64,000 nt of DNA from Hyphomicrobiaceae bacterium (GCA_021730785.1 JAKFWF010000018.1:1-64000), one strand, 5' to 3'; numbered from the stretch's first letter, positions 16,149-25,485 are shown. Made by a program: numbers and translations. The notes: a model not told the origin generated them from the sequence alone.

Positions 16149-16685
16149 ATGGCTGTGCCAGACTTACCCGTTGAGGCCGGCGGTCCAAGTGCCCCACTGA
16201 CGTCGGCGATCGAACGGCTGACGGGGGCGGTCGCCATCCTCGGCGGCCTGCTGGCCATCGCGGTTGCCATCCTCGCGACCGCGTCCGTCCTGATGCGTTG
16301 GATGTTCAACGCGCCGATCGACGGCGACTTTGAATATGTGAAGATGGCAACGGCCGTCGCTGTGTTTGCCTACCTGCCCTACACCCAGGCGCGGCGGGGT
16401 AACATCATGGTCGACACGTTCACCAGCTGGTTGCCGGCGGGTGTCTGCCGCTTTCTGGATGCGTTCTGGGATGTCGTGTATGCGGTCTTCGTCGGTTACA
16501 TGACCTACTGCCTGGTCTTTGGCACCCTTGCCAGTATCCAGAGCCAGGAGACGACGATGCAGCGGCAGATCCTGCTGTGGCCGAGCATTGCTGTCGCAAC
16601 CGCGCTCAGTGGTCTGCTGGCCGTCACGGCTGTCATCACCGCCTGTCGCCTGGTCACGTTCAAAGCGAGCAAAAGAACAGAATGA
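16149..16685 (+). CDS. TRAP transporter small permease, DctQ family
   Basis: Protein of 178 aa with four membrane helices (AILGGLLAIAVAILATASVLMRW, VFAYLPYTQARRGNIMVD, FVGYMTYCLVFG and a last helix near the C-terminus). The TQARRGNIMVD segment is a DctQ hallmark. It pairs with DctM as the sodium-driven permease in the inner membrane. It lies 102 bases after dctP, and its stop overlaps dctM by ATGA. Confidence 0.92.
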   Translation: MAVPDLPVEAGGPSAPLTSAIERLTGAVAILGGLLAIAVAILATASVLMRWMFNAPIDGDFEYVKMATAVAVFAYLPYTQARRGNIMVDTFTSWLPAGVCRFLDAFWDVVYAVFVGYMTYCLVFGTLASIQSQETTMQRQILLWPSIAVATALSGLLAVTAVITACRLVTFKASKRTE

Positions 16686-18124
16686 CCGGCGCGACCGTGG
16701 CCCTCGCGGGCTTTGCCTTGATGCTCTTGCTCATTGCGCTGCGCGCGCCGATCGGCCTTTCCATGCTGCTGGTGGGGGCGGCAGGCTATATCCAGCTGTC
16801 GAGCGCGCAGGCGTTCTTCGGCTATATGAAGACCAATGCCTATCACCAGTTCGCCAACTACACGCTGTCGGTGATCCCACTGTTCATTCTCATGGGAGCG
16901 CTGGCCGAGCGGGCTGGGATTGCGCGGGCATTGTTCAAGTCGGCAGAAGGGGCACTAGGTCGCTTTCGCGGCGGCCTTGCCATGTCGGTCATCGGCGCCT
17001 GCACCGCGTTCGGTGCGATCTGCGGCTCGTCGGTTGCCACAACGGCGACGTTCGGCCGGGCAGCGTTGCCCGAGCTTCTGAAATACAAATACGACGCGGG
17101 ATTTGCGACCGGCACCATAGCGGTTGGCGGCACGCTTGGCATTCTGATCCCGCCCTCGGTGATCCTGGTCGTCTATGCGATCACCACCGAGCAGAACATC
17201 GCCAAACTTTTCCAGGCCGCCTTGATCCCTGGACTGCTGGCCGCTCTGTTCTACTGCATCACGATCGCCATCATGGTGCGGCGCAATCCGGATCTGGCGC
17301 CCCCGGCCACTGTGATCGATATCCCGCGCACCAAGCAGCCATGGTGGCCCAAGGCGCTCGGGGCCGCGATTTTTTCTGCCGTCGCCGTGCAGGTGGTGCG
17401 AGGGCAGCTGGCCTGGGATCTGGCAGCGGTGTTTGCCGGCCTGGCCTTGCTGATTGCCGTGGTCGACGTGGCTGTGATGCCGGCGATCATGGTCGCGGTG
17501 GTGGTGGTGGGTGGCATCTATGGCGGCGTGTTTACGCCGACTGAAGGGGCAGCCGTCGGGGCGATCGCGATGCTCGTCATCGGCGTTGCACAGCGCTCGC
17601 TGAGCTGGAACGACATCATCGAGGCGTTGCGGCAGACGGCAGAGACGTCGGGGATGATTTTCATCATCCTGCTGGGAGCGGAAATCTTCGGCGCGTTTCT
17701 GGCGCTCTCACGTCTGCCGACCATTGCGGCCGAGATTATCGGTGGATCGGGCTTGTCGCCTTACGTCGTCCTGATCGTGATGCTGGCGTTCTACATTCTG
17801 CTCGGCGCGGTGATGGACGAACTCGCCATGATCCTGTTGACCTTGCCGGTATTCTTTCCGGTGATCCAGGCGCTTGATTTCGGCATGCCGCCTGACGAGG
17901 TGGCGATCTGGTTCGGCATCCTGGTGCTGATCGTTGTCGGCATCGGTCTGACCGCACCGCCGATCGGGCTCAACGTCTTCGTTATCTCGTCGATCGCGCG
18001 AACGGTGCCGATCCGGGAGACCTACCGCGGCGTGCTGCCGTTTCTGCTCGCCGATGTCATCAGGCTGGCGCTGGTTGTTGTCGTCCCGGGGCTCGCGCTG
18101 TGGATGGTGCGCGCGCTGAACTGA
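16682..18124 (+). CDS. TRAP transporter large permease, DctM family
   Basis: Protein of 480 aa with about 13 hydrophobic segments. Typical DctM motifs are present: FGAICGSSVATTATFGRAALPE, GGTLGILIPPSVILVVYA, FTPTEGAAVGA, and GLTAPPIGLNVFV near the C-terminus. It forms the substrate channel of the TRAP system. The ATG at 16682 overlaps the dctQ stop by 4 bases and begins at the first helix; a longer frame to 16577 is spurious. A divergent loop near residues 210-260 holds extra hydrophobic helices (VVRGQLAWDLAAVFAGLALL). Confidence 0.93.
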   Translation: MTGATVALAGFALMLLLIALRAPIGLSMLLVGAAGYIQLSSAQAFFGYMKTNAYHQFANYTLSVIPLFILMGALAERAGIARALFKSAEGALGRFRGGLAMSVIGACTAFGAICGSSVATTATFGRAALPELLKYKYDAGFATGTIAVGGTLGILIPPSVILVVYAITTEQNIAKLFQAALIPGLLAALFYCITIAIMVRRNPDLAPPATVIDIPRTKQPWWPKALGAAIFSAVAVQVVRGQLAWDLAAVFAGLALLIAVVDVAVMPAIMVAVVVVGGIYGGVFTPTEGAAVGAIAMLVIGVAQRSLSWNDIIEALRQTAETSGMIFIILLGAEIFGAFLALSRLPTIAAEIIGGSGLSPYVVLIVMLAFYILLGAVMDELAMILLTLPVFFPVIQALDFGMPPDEVAIWFGILVLIVVGIGLTAPPIGLNVFVISSIARTVPIRETYRGVLPFLLADVIRLALVVVVPGLALWMVRALN

Positions 18125-18136
18125 GCGAGCGGGTGT

Positions 18137-19420
18137 TCAGGGTTTCTGCTTGACGAGTTTGGCGCGGCGTGGCCCCCGCCATTTGATGACGCCCGGGTCG
18201 TTGGCCGGAACCGGGGGCGCACGGCGAAGCGCCATCGTCATGCGGGCTGTCGCAATCTCAGGCTTCACGACGACCGGGGCAGACGGTGCCGCCACCGCGG
18301 GGACCGGCGTCCCAACGAAGGGCGCCAGCCTGGCGTCGATCCAGGCCAGGATCGGCTTGCGCAGGCCGATCGCTGGCCGTTCGATCAGCTCCCAGGAGAA
18401 CACGGCGAGCGGCACCGCGATCAGCAGCGCGTGCAGCGACACGGCGGTTGCCCCATGGTCCGGCAACAGCGCGACGACCAGTTGCTGGATCGGGCCTGCA
18501 AAAATGTAGACGCCGTAGGAATAGTCGTTGTCGTTGGTGAAGGCGCGCAAGGGGCCGAACGTGAAGGTGGCAAACCACAACGTCGCATAGCCGAGGCACA
18601 GACAACAGGCGAGTTCGCCGAAGCGGGTGCCGATCAGGGCCACGAAGGCGGCCGCCAGCGGCACCAGGATCAAGCCGCTGATGCGCAGGTGATCGCGCAG
18701 CAGGTAGGCAACCACGCCCGCGTAGAAGTAGAGGGCGAAATAGCGCAGGTTGTCGAAGAACGTATAGGTGTCGAGCGGTTTCGGGCGGCCGACGAACACG
18801 AGGACGACAAGGGCGATCAGCAGTGCGGTCGTATAGGGACGCAGCCGCTCGTTCAGCAGGCCGATCGCTCCGACCGTGCCAAGGCCGATGTAGCACAGGA
18901 CCTCGTACTTGAGGGTCCACAGTGACACGTTGACGACGTCGGGCAGCGCCTGGTCATGGAACAGCTGCGGCAGCGGCGCCGAGCCGGTGAACAGCATCAG
19001 CGTCTTGAGGAGATAGAGCGGCAGCTGCTTGTCGGTGAAGTACTGCAGCAGGCTGCCACTGGTGAACAGCGGACCCAGCACGAAGGCGGTGAGCAGGACG
19101 CACACGATCAGTGCGGGAAAGATCCGCAAGACGCGCGCCACGGCATAGTTCAGAACGCTGCGGCTGCGCAGCAGGCTCTGTGCCACGAGAATGCCGGACA
19201 GGAAAAAGAACACCTGCACCGCATGCTCGCCGATCGAGTGGCCGGTAAAGCGCACCAGCGGATCGGCGGTCTTTGAGCCGGTCGTGAACCAGTAGGAATG
19301 GGACACCAGCACCGCAATCGCCATGGCGAGGCGGATCACACCGAAGCTGTTGTTCTCCGGCGCCAGGATGTCGGTAAGGCGGGGGGCGGTCCCCGGCAAC
19401 GGGATGATCTGACGTGCCAT
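18137..19420 (-). CDS. Acyltransferase family 3 membrane protein (OafA/YrhL-like)
   Basis: Protein of 427 aa with about ten membrane helices. The family signature H in LVSHSYWFTTG and the R-x-x-R region RVLRIFPALIVCVLL are present, and the last helix carries FSWELIERPAIGLRKP. Such proteins O-acetylate or O-acylate surface sugars at the inner membrane. The C-terminal 70 residues are a Pro/Ala-rich basic extension (RRAPPVPANDP, RGPRRAKLVKQKP) probably cytosolic. It is a single gene converging on the TRAP operon; the acceptor is unknown. Confidence 0.88.
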   Translation of the reverse strand: MARQIIPLPGTAPRLTDILAPENNSFGVIRLAMAIAVLVSHSYWFTTGSKTADPLVRFTGHSIGEHAVQVFFFLSGILVAQSLLRSRSVLNYAVARVLRIFPALIVCVLLTAFVLGPLFTSGSLLQYFTDKQLPLYLLKTLMLFTGSAPLPQLFHDQALPDVVNVSLWTLKYEVLCYIGLGTVGAIGLLNERLRPYTTALLIALVVLVFVGRPKPLDTYTFFDNLRYFALYFYAGVVAYLLRDHLRISGLILVPLAAAFVALIGTRFGELACCLCLGYATLWFATFTFGPLRAFTNDNDYSYGVYIFAGPIQQLVVALLPDHGATAVSLHALLIAVPLAVFSWELIERPAIGLRKPILAWIDARLAPFVGTPVPAVAAPSAPVVVKPEIATARMTMALRRAPPVPANDPGVIKWRGPRRAKLVKQKP

Positions 19421-19560
19421 GGCGGAGCTGCGGTCCCTGCGGTTGGGTGGTCAACCGCAGTCGTTGCATCGCTTGTGCCAGGGTACGTCCAAAGTGCGGG
19501 GACAACGTGCGTGCGGTTAACAGCCCGGCTTGGAGGCCCGCGCCGCGTCCTATCAAATGC

Positions 19561-20109
19561 TCAGGGCGTGGTCTTCGGCGCGACGGGCCGGATGATCGGC
19601 GGCGTCGGAGTGGCGGCCAGAGGTTCGGGCCGTTCATCGAGTCCCGGGACAGTCGCTCCGTTAGTTCCCTGCCGCTTCTGCAGCGCACTGCGCAGCCGCT
19701 CCTCGAAGCGTTGCTCGGCTCTTTTCGCGCCCTCGATGATCTTGTCGTCGATGTCGCGGATTTCGCGCAGACCGCCTTCGGTGCTGGCCCACAGCACGCC
19801 GAGCAGGATCGCTGCGAGGGGAGCAAGGAACAGGGCTGTTTGCGATGCAACCCGCAGGAAGCCGGTCCAGAACAGCGAAAACAGCAGGCCGAGCAGCAGG
19901 ATCGGCCAGCGCTGCGTTGGGTCGCCGATGATGTACATGAACGCGAGCACGAGGGCTGCCGTGCCGAGCAGGCTCACCCAGAGCGGGTGGCGCGATTGCA
20001 TGATGCCCATGGGCCAGCTGTTGCGGAGCGCGATCGGGCGGTAGATCGCGAGGCTGAACCCCCAGCCGAGGGCTGCGGTCGCCAATAGATAGAGCGGATT
20101 GAAAATCAT
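19561..20109 (-). CDS. Membrane protein of unknown function
   Basis: Protein of 182 aa with four hydrophobic segments (NPLYLLATAALGWGFSLAIY, PLWVSLLGTAALVLAFMYII, WPILLLGLLFSLFWTGFL, FLAPLAAILLGVLWA). A cytosolic charged helix follows (DIDDKIIEGAKRAEQRFEER), then a Pro-rich tail. The ATG at 20109 is chosen because residues before it are not membrane-like. I recognise no family. Confidence 0.65.
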   Translation of the reverse strand: MIFNPLYLLATAALGWGFSLAIYRPIALRNSWPMGIMQSRHPLWVSLLGTAALVLAFMYIIGDPTQRWPILLLGLLFSLFWTGFLRVASQTALFLAPLAAILLGVLWASTEGGLREIRDIDDKIIEGAKRAEQRFEERLRSALQKRQGTNGATVPGLDERPEPLAATPTPPIIRPVAPKTTP

Positions 20110-20327
20110 GGCGTGCGTTCCGGTCTTGGTGCGTGTGTTGCGCGGCCCTGGCCGAAGGTACATTCCGTCGTCGGGCCGCAAAATACCAGGGCGTGCCTGC
20201 ACTCTAGGTTAAAACCACCGCGTCAATCTCGCAACCAACCATGGCAAAAATCTGCAGTCTGTCCAAGAGCTTCGCACTGAACTGGGGCGTGCCGACCCGG
20301 CGCTTTGCCAGCCCCATTGGCCGCGGC

Positions 20328-20561
20328 CTAACGCTGGTCCCAAAGATACAGCGCCAGCGCGTGGGCGATGGCCGTCAGCAGCATGCCGAACGCTGCCATG
20401 TTGACGATGTCGGGGCTGAGGCCGAGGCTGGCGGCAAACCAGTTGATGGCGAGGCCCATGATCAGCGTCACAAGCGAGACGGCAGCCAGCGTGAGTTGCA
20501 GGATCCGAGTTGCCGCGCGCCTCTGCGCCGGCAAGCTGTCGGTCGCGACCTGTTCGCCCAT
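20328..20561 (-). CDS. Small two-helix membrane protein
   Basis: Protein of 77 aa starting MGEQVATDSLPAQRRAATR, with two helices (QLTLAAVSLVTLIMGLAINWF and VNMAAFGMLLTAIAHALALYL). GGAG lies twelve bases upstream of the ATG at 20561. No family is recognised. It is downstream of cca on the same strand, separated by about 85 bases. Confidence 0.6.
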   Translation of the reverse strand: MGEQVATDSLPAQRRAATRILQLTLAAVSLVTLIMGLAINWFAASLGLSPDIVNMAAFGMLLTAIAHALALYLWDQR

Positions 20562-20645
20562 GGCCGTTACACACTCCAACAAGGGACCACTGCCTTCAAC
20601 CTAAACCGTCAGCAGCGCGGTTGCCAGCGACCAGTAACGGTTCGT

Positions 20646-21899
20646 TTAACTTTTGCCGATGATGGCTTGCAGGGCAGCGTCGATGCGGGGCCTGTCGTTG
20701 GGGAACGCCTCGGCGATCCACCAGGCTTCGAACGCTGCCAAAATTCGGCCGATCCGGGGGCCAGGCGCCAGTCCTCGATCGAGCAGGTCCTGCCCCGAAA
20801 CCGGCAGATCGGGCGCCTGCCAGCGGTCGGGCAGGCCGAGGACACGCTGCCACTCGCTGTCGTCGGCGGCTGCATCGCTCTGCGCCCAGGACAGCAGGAT
20901 GCGTTCGCGGAACGCGTTTCGACCGAGCCGGTAGAGCGCGGCGCGCTGGTCAACTTCGTCCAGTCCGGGTCCAGCTGGCGCAGTTTCTGCGGCACGCTGC
21001 AGCACGTCGCGCTCGGTGCCGGACAGCCGCAGAAGCTTGGACAGCCGTTGTGCATCCTCCGACCCGACGATTGCCAATGCTGCGAGCCGCAACACGGCGC
21101 TGGGCGCCAGCGCCTGTGTGGTCTCGATGGCGGCAAGGCGGCTTAGAACGCCAAGCCGGGGGGCAACCGGCAGAATTGCCGTCAGCAGGCCGTGCGCTGC
21201 CATCGTCTCGACGACCGGTATCGCGCGGCGCGCCACCATCAGCCGCAACAGCTCTGCACGGACGCGCTCTGCCGAAAGGCTCTGCAGCCCGGCGCGCGCC
21301 GCGACTGCGGCGGCAAGCCCCGCGCCGTCGGGCGCACCATCGGCATACTCGGCGGTGAAGCGGAAGAACCGCAGGATGCGCAGGTAGTCTTCCGCGATCC
21401 GTGCATGCGGATCGCCGATGAAGCGGACGTGGCCAGCCCTGAGATCATCGAGGCCTCCGAGCGGATCGAACAGGGTGCCGTCGGCATCGCAATAGAGCGC
21501 ATTCAACGTGAGATCGCGGCGACTGGCATCGGCCGTCCAGTCATCGGTGAACGCGACGACGGCGTGGCGGCCATCGGTCTCGACGTCGCGGCGCAAGGTG
21601 GTGACCTCGAACGGCTGGCCAAGCGCGATCACGGTGACCGTGCCGTGCTGCAGGCCGGTTGCGAGGGTCTTCAGGCCGGCGTCGGCTGCGGCTGCCAACA
21701 CTTGTGTGGGCCGGGCGTCCGTTGCGATGTCGACGTCGGCCACCGTCCGGCCCATCAGGGCATTGCGCACCGCACCACCAACGACGCGCGCCCGAAAGCC
21801 GCGCTCGACCAGGCAACTCAGAACCGCTTGCGTTGACCCAGCGCGCAGCCAAGGCGCATCACGCAACAAGGGCACCTGTGACGCCGAGCGCGAAGCCAT
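20646..21899 (-). CDS. cca: CCA tRNA nucleotidyltransferase / poly(A) polymerase family
   Basis: Protein of 417 aa. The nucleotidyltransferase head has RVVGGAVRNALMGRTVADVDIATDA, the class II signature with catalytic DxD. It continues with SRRDLTLNALYCDADGTLFDP and the RRDLT motif, then EDYLRILRFFRFTAEY for nucleotide selection. The protein adds or repairs CCA ends of tRNA in the cytosol. The ATG at 21899 is chosen because GAGGGG stands six bases upstream; a GTG at 21920 is also in frame. It is downstream of DUF6111 and the NUDIX gene in a typical alphaproteobacterial cluster. Confidence 0.94.
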   Translation of the reverse strand: MASRSASQVPLLRDAPWLRAGSTQAVLSCLVERGFRARVVGGAVRNALMGRTVADVDIATDARPTQVLAAAADAGLKTLATGLQHGTVTVIALGQPFEVTTLRRDVETDGRHAVVAFTDDWTADASRRDLTLNALYCDADGTLFDPLGGLDDLRAGHVRFIGDPHARIAEDYLRILRFFRFTAEYADGAPDGAGLAAAVAARAGLQSLSAERVRAELLRLMVARRAIPVVETMAAHGLLTAILPVAPRLGVLSRLAAIETTQALAPSAVLRLAALAIVGSEDAQRLSKLLRLSGTERDVLQRAAETAPAGPGLDEVDQRAALYRLGRNAFRERILLSWAQSDAAADDSEWQRVLGLPDRWQAPDLPVSGQDLLDRGLAPGPRIGRILAAFEAWWIAEAFPNDRPRIDAALQAIIGKS

Positions 21900-21923
21900 C
21901 CGCAGCCCCTCAACGGTCAAGTC

Positions 21924-22193
21924 TCACCTGACGGACTGCCCCGGCTGGACCTTGCCGTCCTTGTAGACGGGCGGCTGATAGGCTTCGCCGGGCTGCCAGC
22001 CGGTCGTCGAGCCGAAGATGATCAGCGTCGACACCATCATTAAGGCGCCGGCAGCCAACAGCCACAACAGGGGCGCATCGCTGAGAATAGGCGCGGTGTT
22101 TCCCTCGCTGCGGCGCCGCACCAGCACATAGGCGCTGTAGATCAGGGTCGGGGTCAGGAACAGCAGGAGATTTTCAATGACGATGCGGATCAT
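21924..22193 (-). CDS. DUF6111 family membrane protein
   Basis: Protein of 89 aa with two hydrophobic helices (IVIENLLLFLTPTLIYSAYVLV and APLLWLLAAGALMMVSTLIIF) and a C-terminal segment GWQPGEAYQPPVYKDGKVQPG. This pattern corresponds to DUF6111, a small protein found beside NUDIX and cca genes in Hyphomicrobiales. Function is unknown. It lies 36 bases after the NUDIX gene and 24 bases before cca, so the three are likely one operon. Confidence 0.8.
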   Translation of the reverse strand: MIRIVIENLLLFLTPTLIYSAYVLVRRRSEGNTAPILSDAPLLWLLAAGALMMVSTLIIFGSTTGWQPGEAYQPPVYKDGKVQPGQSVR

Positions 22194-22229
22194 GGTTGCT
22201 CGGCCGCGCCCCCGGCTTGTTGCAGTCGC

Positions 22230-22889
22230 TCACGCGAACAGCCGCTGATGCAGATTCTTCAGCATCCCGGCGGTTGCGCCCCAGATATAGCGCTCGCCAT
22301 AGGGCATTGCATAGAACGATCGTTCGCGCCCGCGCCATGCCCGCGAATGGCGCTGGTGATTGGCCGGGTCCATCAAGAAGGCGAGTGGAACCTCGAAGAC
22401 TTCCGCCACCTCGCCGGGATTGAGCTTCAAGCTGAAGTTGGCCTCCACGAGCGCCACCAGCGGCGCGATCCGGTAGCCAGTGCCGGTGCGATAGCTGTCG
22501 ATGAAGCCCAGGGGCTCGATGTGGGCGCTGGCGAGGCCGATCTCTTCCTCGGCTTCGCGCAGCGCGGTTGCGATCGCGGATGCGTCGGTGTCGTCGGCAC
22601 GGCCGCCGGGAAACGAGATCTGGCCTGCATGACTGGACAGATTGGCGGTGCGCTGGGTGAACAGGACGGTCAGCGTTTCGCGGGCCACGACCGGGATCAG
22701 GACGGCGGCGGCACGGGGGGCTTCCATCACCGCGAAGTCGGCGACCATTTCGGGATTGAGGTCGAAGTCGCTCGGACCCCAAGCCTGCCCGCTGCGCGGA
22801 TCGAAGATGGCTTGCGACGGCTCAGCAAACAGCCGTTCCCGGCTCAAGCGGCGAAAGTCGGTTGCGTCGAGGGCGTTGAATGGCATCAT
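22230..22889 (-). CDS. CoA pyrophosphatase, NUDIX family (NudL-like)
   Basis: Protein of 219 aa. The NUDIX box reads GGRADDTDASAIATALREAEEEIGL in outline: the REAEEEIGL core is intact, and the DDTDAS segment is the CoA-pyrophosphatase variant seen in NudL. The UPF0035 segment LSSHAGQISFPGG precedes it. It hydrolyses CoA derivatives to 3',5'-ADP and phosphopantetheine-type products. ATG-ATG pairs at 22889 and 22886 are possible starts; the longer frame upstream is antisense to the racemase. It is divergent from the racemase and first of the NUDIX-DUF6111-cca unit. Confidence 0.9.
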   Translation of the reverse strand: MMPFNALDATDFRRLSRERLFAEPSQAIFDPRSGQAWGPSDFDLNPEMVADFAVMEAPRAAAVLIPVVARETLTVLFTQRTANLSSHAGQISFPGGRADDTDASAIATALREAEEEIGLASAHIEPLGFIDSYRTGTGYRIAPLVALVEANFSLKLNPGEVAEVFEVPLAFLMDPANHQRHSRAWRGRERSFYAMPYGERYIWGATAGMLKNLHQRLFA

Positions 22890-22962
22890 GGTGGCGTTAT
22901 GGAAGGCGGTGACGGCCTTTGGCAAGGTGGCGTCCCGGCAGAGTGGCGAAGGAGGCACGCAA

Positions 22963-23697
22963 TTGCAAATCCGTGTGATCAATCCGAACACCACGGCTGC
23001 CATGACGGCCGGCATCGAGCGAGCGGCGCGGGACGCGGCCAGCCCCGGCACCATCATCGAGGCGGTTACGTCGTCGACCGGACCAGTCTCAATCGAGGGC
23101 TACTACGATGAAGCGATGAGCTTGCCTGGGCTCTTGCAGGCAATCGCAACCGGTGAAGCGGCAGGCGCTGGGGCCCACATCATCGCCTGCTTCGACGATA
23201 CTGGGCTCGATGCGGCGCGCCAGTGCGCGGTTGCGCCGGTCATCGGCATCGGCCAGGCCGCGATGATCGCTGCCAGTTTGGTCGCCGCGCGGTTCACCAT
23301 CGTCACCACCCTGGCGCGCTCGGTGCCGGCGTTGGAATTCAATGTGCTCAAATACGGCTTCGAGCGTCAGGCCAGGGTCAGGGCATCGAATGTTGCGGTC
23401 CTCGATCTGGAGACGCCTGGCGGCGACGCGCACGGGCGGATCGATGCCGAGATCGTGCGCGCCAAGGCCGAGGATCGCGCGGAGGCGATCATCCTGGGGT
23501 GCGCGGGCATGGCACAGCTGGCAGCGGATCTGTCGCGCCGGCACGGGCTGCCGGTGATCGATGGCGTGGGCGCCGCGGTGAAGCTCTCCGAGATGCTGGG
23601 GACGCTTGGCCTGCGGACCTCTAAAATCGGGGCCTTCGAGACCGGCGCGCCGAAACTGCTGACCGGCCCGCTCGCCCAACTGATGGGGCGGTCGTAG
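22963..23697 (+). CDS. Asp/Glu/hydantoin racemase family protein
   Basis: Protein of 244 aa. It begins MQIRVINPNTT, the family N-terminal signature, and has the paired catalytic-cysteine regions IIACFDDTGLDAA and IILGCAGMAQLA. Enzymes of this family racemise hydantoins, aspartate or allantoin. The TTG at 22963 is chosen because AAGGAGG stands seven bases upstream and the family begins at this point. No hydantoinase or carbamoylase gene adjoins it, so substrate choice is open. It is divergent from the NUDIX gene. Confidence 0.88.
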   Translation: MQIRVINPNTTAAMTAGIERAARDAASPGTIIEAVTSSTGPVSIEGYYDEAMSLPGLLQAIATGEAAGAGAHIIACFDDTGLDAARQCAVAPVIGIGQAAMIAASLVAARFTIVTTLARSVPALEFNVLKYGFERQARVRASNVAVLDLETPGGDAHGRIDAEIVRAKAEDRAEAIILGCAGMAQLAADLSRRHGLPVIDGVGAAVKLSEMLGTLGLRTSKIGAFETGAPKLLTGPLAQLMGRS

Positions 23698-23803
23698 CGC
23701 ATTTTCCGCAGTGGTGCGCAGTTCGTTGCCCCGGGGAAGCGCAGGTGGGTATGGACCAAAGTGCCCATCGAAGCCGTGATCCCATCGCAACGAACGCTCG
23801 CGG

Positions 23804-24664
23804 TCAATCGCCCTTGCGGCGCGTGAGAAATGCCAGGCGTTCGAACAGATGCACGTCCTGCTCGTTCTTCAGCAGTGCGCCAGCGAGGGGCGGGATCACC
23901 TTGCGGGGATCGCTTTCGCGCAGCGTTTCGGGCGAAATATCCTCGTTGAGCAGTAGCTTGATCCAGTCGAGCAGTTCCGAAGTCGACGGCTTCTTCTTCA
24001 GGCCCGGCACCTCGCGCAGCTCATAGAACACGCTGAGCGCTTCCTTCACCAATCGACCCTTGAGGCCTGGAAAATGCACCTCGACGATTGAGCGCATGGT
24101 GTCCGCGTCGGGGAACTTGATGTAGTGAAAAAAGCAGCGACGCAGGAATGCGTCCGGCAATTCCTTCTCGTTGTTCGAGGTGATCAGCACCACGGGGCGT
24201 ACCTTGGCCGTCACCGTGTCGCCGGTTTCGTAGACGAAGAACTCCATGCGATCGAGTTCCTGCAACAGGTCGTTGGGAAACTCGATGTCGGCTTTGTCGA
24301 TCTCGTCGATCAGCAGGACCGGACGGGCAGGCGCTTCGAACGCCTCCCACAGCTTGCCGCGCCGGATGTAGTTGCGGATGTCGCCGACGCGTGCATCGCC
24401 AAGCTGGCTGTCGCGCAAGCGGGATACGGCGTCGTATTCATAGAGGCCCTGCTGGGCCTTTGTGGTCGACTTGATGTGCCACTCGATCAGGGGGCAGCCA
24501 AGCGCCTTGGCGACCTCGTTGGCGAGCACCGTTTTGCCGGTCCCAGGCTCGCCCTTGATCAGCAACGGGCGCTGCAACGTGATGGCGGCATTGACCGCGA
24601 CCTTGAGGTCGTCGGTCGCCACATAGCGGGCGGTGCCTTGGAACTTGGATTTCACGGGCAACAT
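23804..24664 (-). CDS. MoxR-family AAA+ ATPase
   Basis: Protein of 286 aa. Walker A GEPGTGKT is at 38-45, Walker B VLLIDEIDKAD near 115, sensor 1 ITSNNEKELPDAFLRR. The whole is typical of the short MoxR ATPases that act with CoxE-type VWA proteins to mature enzymes or activate substrates. The ATG at 24664 is chosen; a GTG precedes it by one codon. Its expected VWA partner is not adjacent but a matching CoxE-like gene lies at 37.3 kb. Confidence 0.93.
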   Translation of the reverse strand: MLPVKSKFQGTARYVATDDLKVAVNAAITLQRPLLIKGEPGTGKTVLANEVAKALGCPLIEWHIKSTTKAQQGLYEYDAVSRLRDSQLGDARVGDIRNYIRRGKLWEAFEAPARPVLLIDEIDKADIEFPNDLLQELDRMEFFVYETGDTVTAKVRPVVLITSNNEKELPDAFLRRCFFHYIKFPDADTMRSIVEVHFPGLKGRLVKEALSVFYELREVPGLKKKPSTSELLDWIKLLLNEDISPETLRESDPRKVIPPLAGALLKNEQDVHLFERLAFLTRRKGD

Positions 24665-24866
24665 CACTCCCCTTTGGCCGTTTCAGCAGTGCACTTAAGA
24701 CCGGCCACGCACGACCATCAAGCGCTTAAGTCCGGGCCGTTGCGCGCGTCCGTCATTGGCGCCTGCAGGTTTTGGCCGCAGGCCGCGAGGCAGCCAGGCA
24801 AGTCAAGGACAATTTGTCGCAAAATAAATTTATCAGCGCTGTCTGGTGAACGACGCCTTGAATGTC

Positions 24867-24895
24867 TTGACTTGGAAAAACAGGTACTTAAAAGA
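24867..24895 (+). promoter_or_regulatory. Possible promoter of dksA
   Basis: TTGACT at 24867-24872 and TTAAAA at 24888-24893 are spaced by 15 bases, within an AT-rich patch 65 bases before dksA. Weak consensus matches only. Confidence 0.25.
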
Positions 24896-24958
24896 CCGAG
24901 CACGCATGGGTAGGCGAAATCAGTCCGCTTACATACAATGCGTTGCATGGAGGCCACG

Positions 24959-25468
24959 ATGGGCGTGAAACACCGCAAGCCCGCTGTCAAGGCGAAGTCA
25001 ATGCCGGCCACGAGTGCGAAATCAAGTGCCAAGAAATCGCAGGTCATTGCATCTGCCATTATCCTGTCCACCGATTACCGTCCGTCCGAGACAGAGCCGT
25101 TCATGAACGAACGGCATCGGCTGTACTTCCGACGCAAGTTGTTCGCGTGGAAGGAAGACATCATTCGGCAGACCCGCGAGACGGTCCAGGGGCTCAATGA
25201 TGACAATGGCCAGCACGCCGACATCACGGATCGGGCGACTTCGGAGACCGATCGTGCCCTGGAATTGCGGGCCCGGGATCGCCAGCGCAAGCTGATCTCG
25301 AAAATCGATGCCGCCATCGCCCGGATCGACGACGGTTCCTATGGCTTTTGCGAGGAAACCGGCGAGCCGATCGGCCTGCGGCGGCTCGAGGCTCGGCCGA
25401 TCGCGACGTTGAGCCTAGAGGCGCAGGAGCGCCACGAGCGCCGCGAGCGGGTATTCCGCGCCGATTGA
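24959..25468 (+). CDS. dksA: RNA polymerase-binding transcription factor DksA (alphaproteobacterial variant)
   Basis: Protein of 169 aa. The coiled-coil part runs from about 55 (YRPSETEPFMNERHRLYFRR) to DRQRKLISKIDAAIARID. The zinc-finger part reads YGFCEETGEPIGLRRLEARP and ATLSLEAQERHERRE. Only the first of four usual cysteines (C131) remains; the others are Thr, Ser and Ala. This variant is usual in rhizobia. DksA binds the RNA polymerase secondary channel and acts with ppGpp. A 45-residue basic leader (KHRKPAVKAKSMPATSAK) is unusual. ATG at 24959 has GGAGG five bases upstream. Confidence 0.93.
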   Translation: MGVKHRKPAVKAKSMPATSAKSSAKKSQVIASAIILSTDYRPSETEPFMNERHRLYFRRKLFAWKEDIIRQTRETVQGLNDDNGQHADITDRATSETDRALELRARDRQRKLISKIDAAIARIDDGSYGFCEETGEPIGLRRLEARPIATLSLEAQERHERRERVFRAD

Positions 25469-25485
25469 TGCGCGGACAGTGGTGA

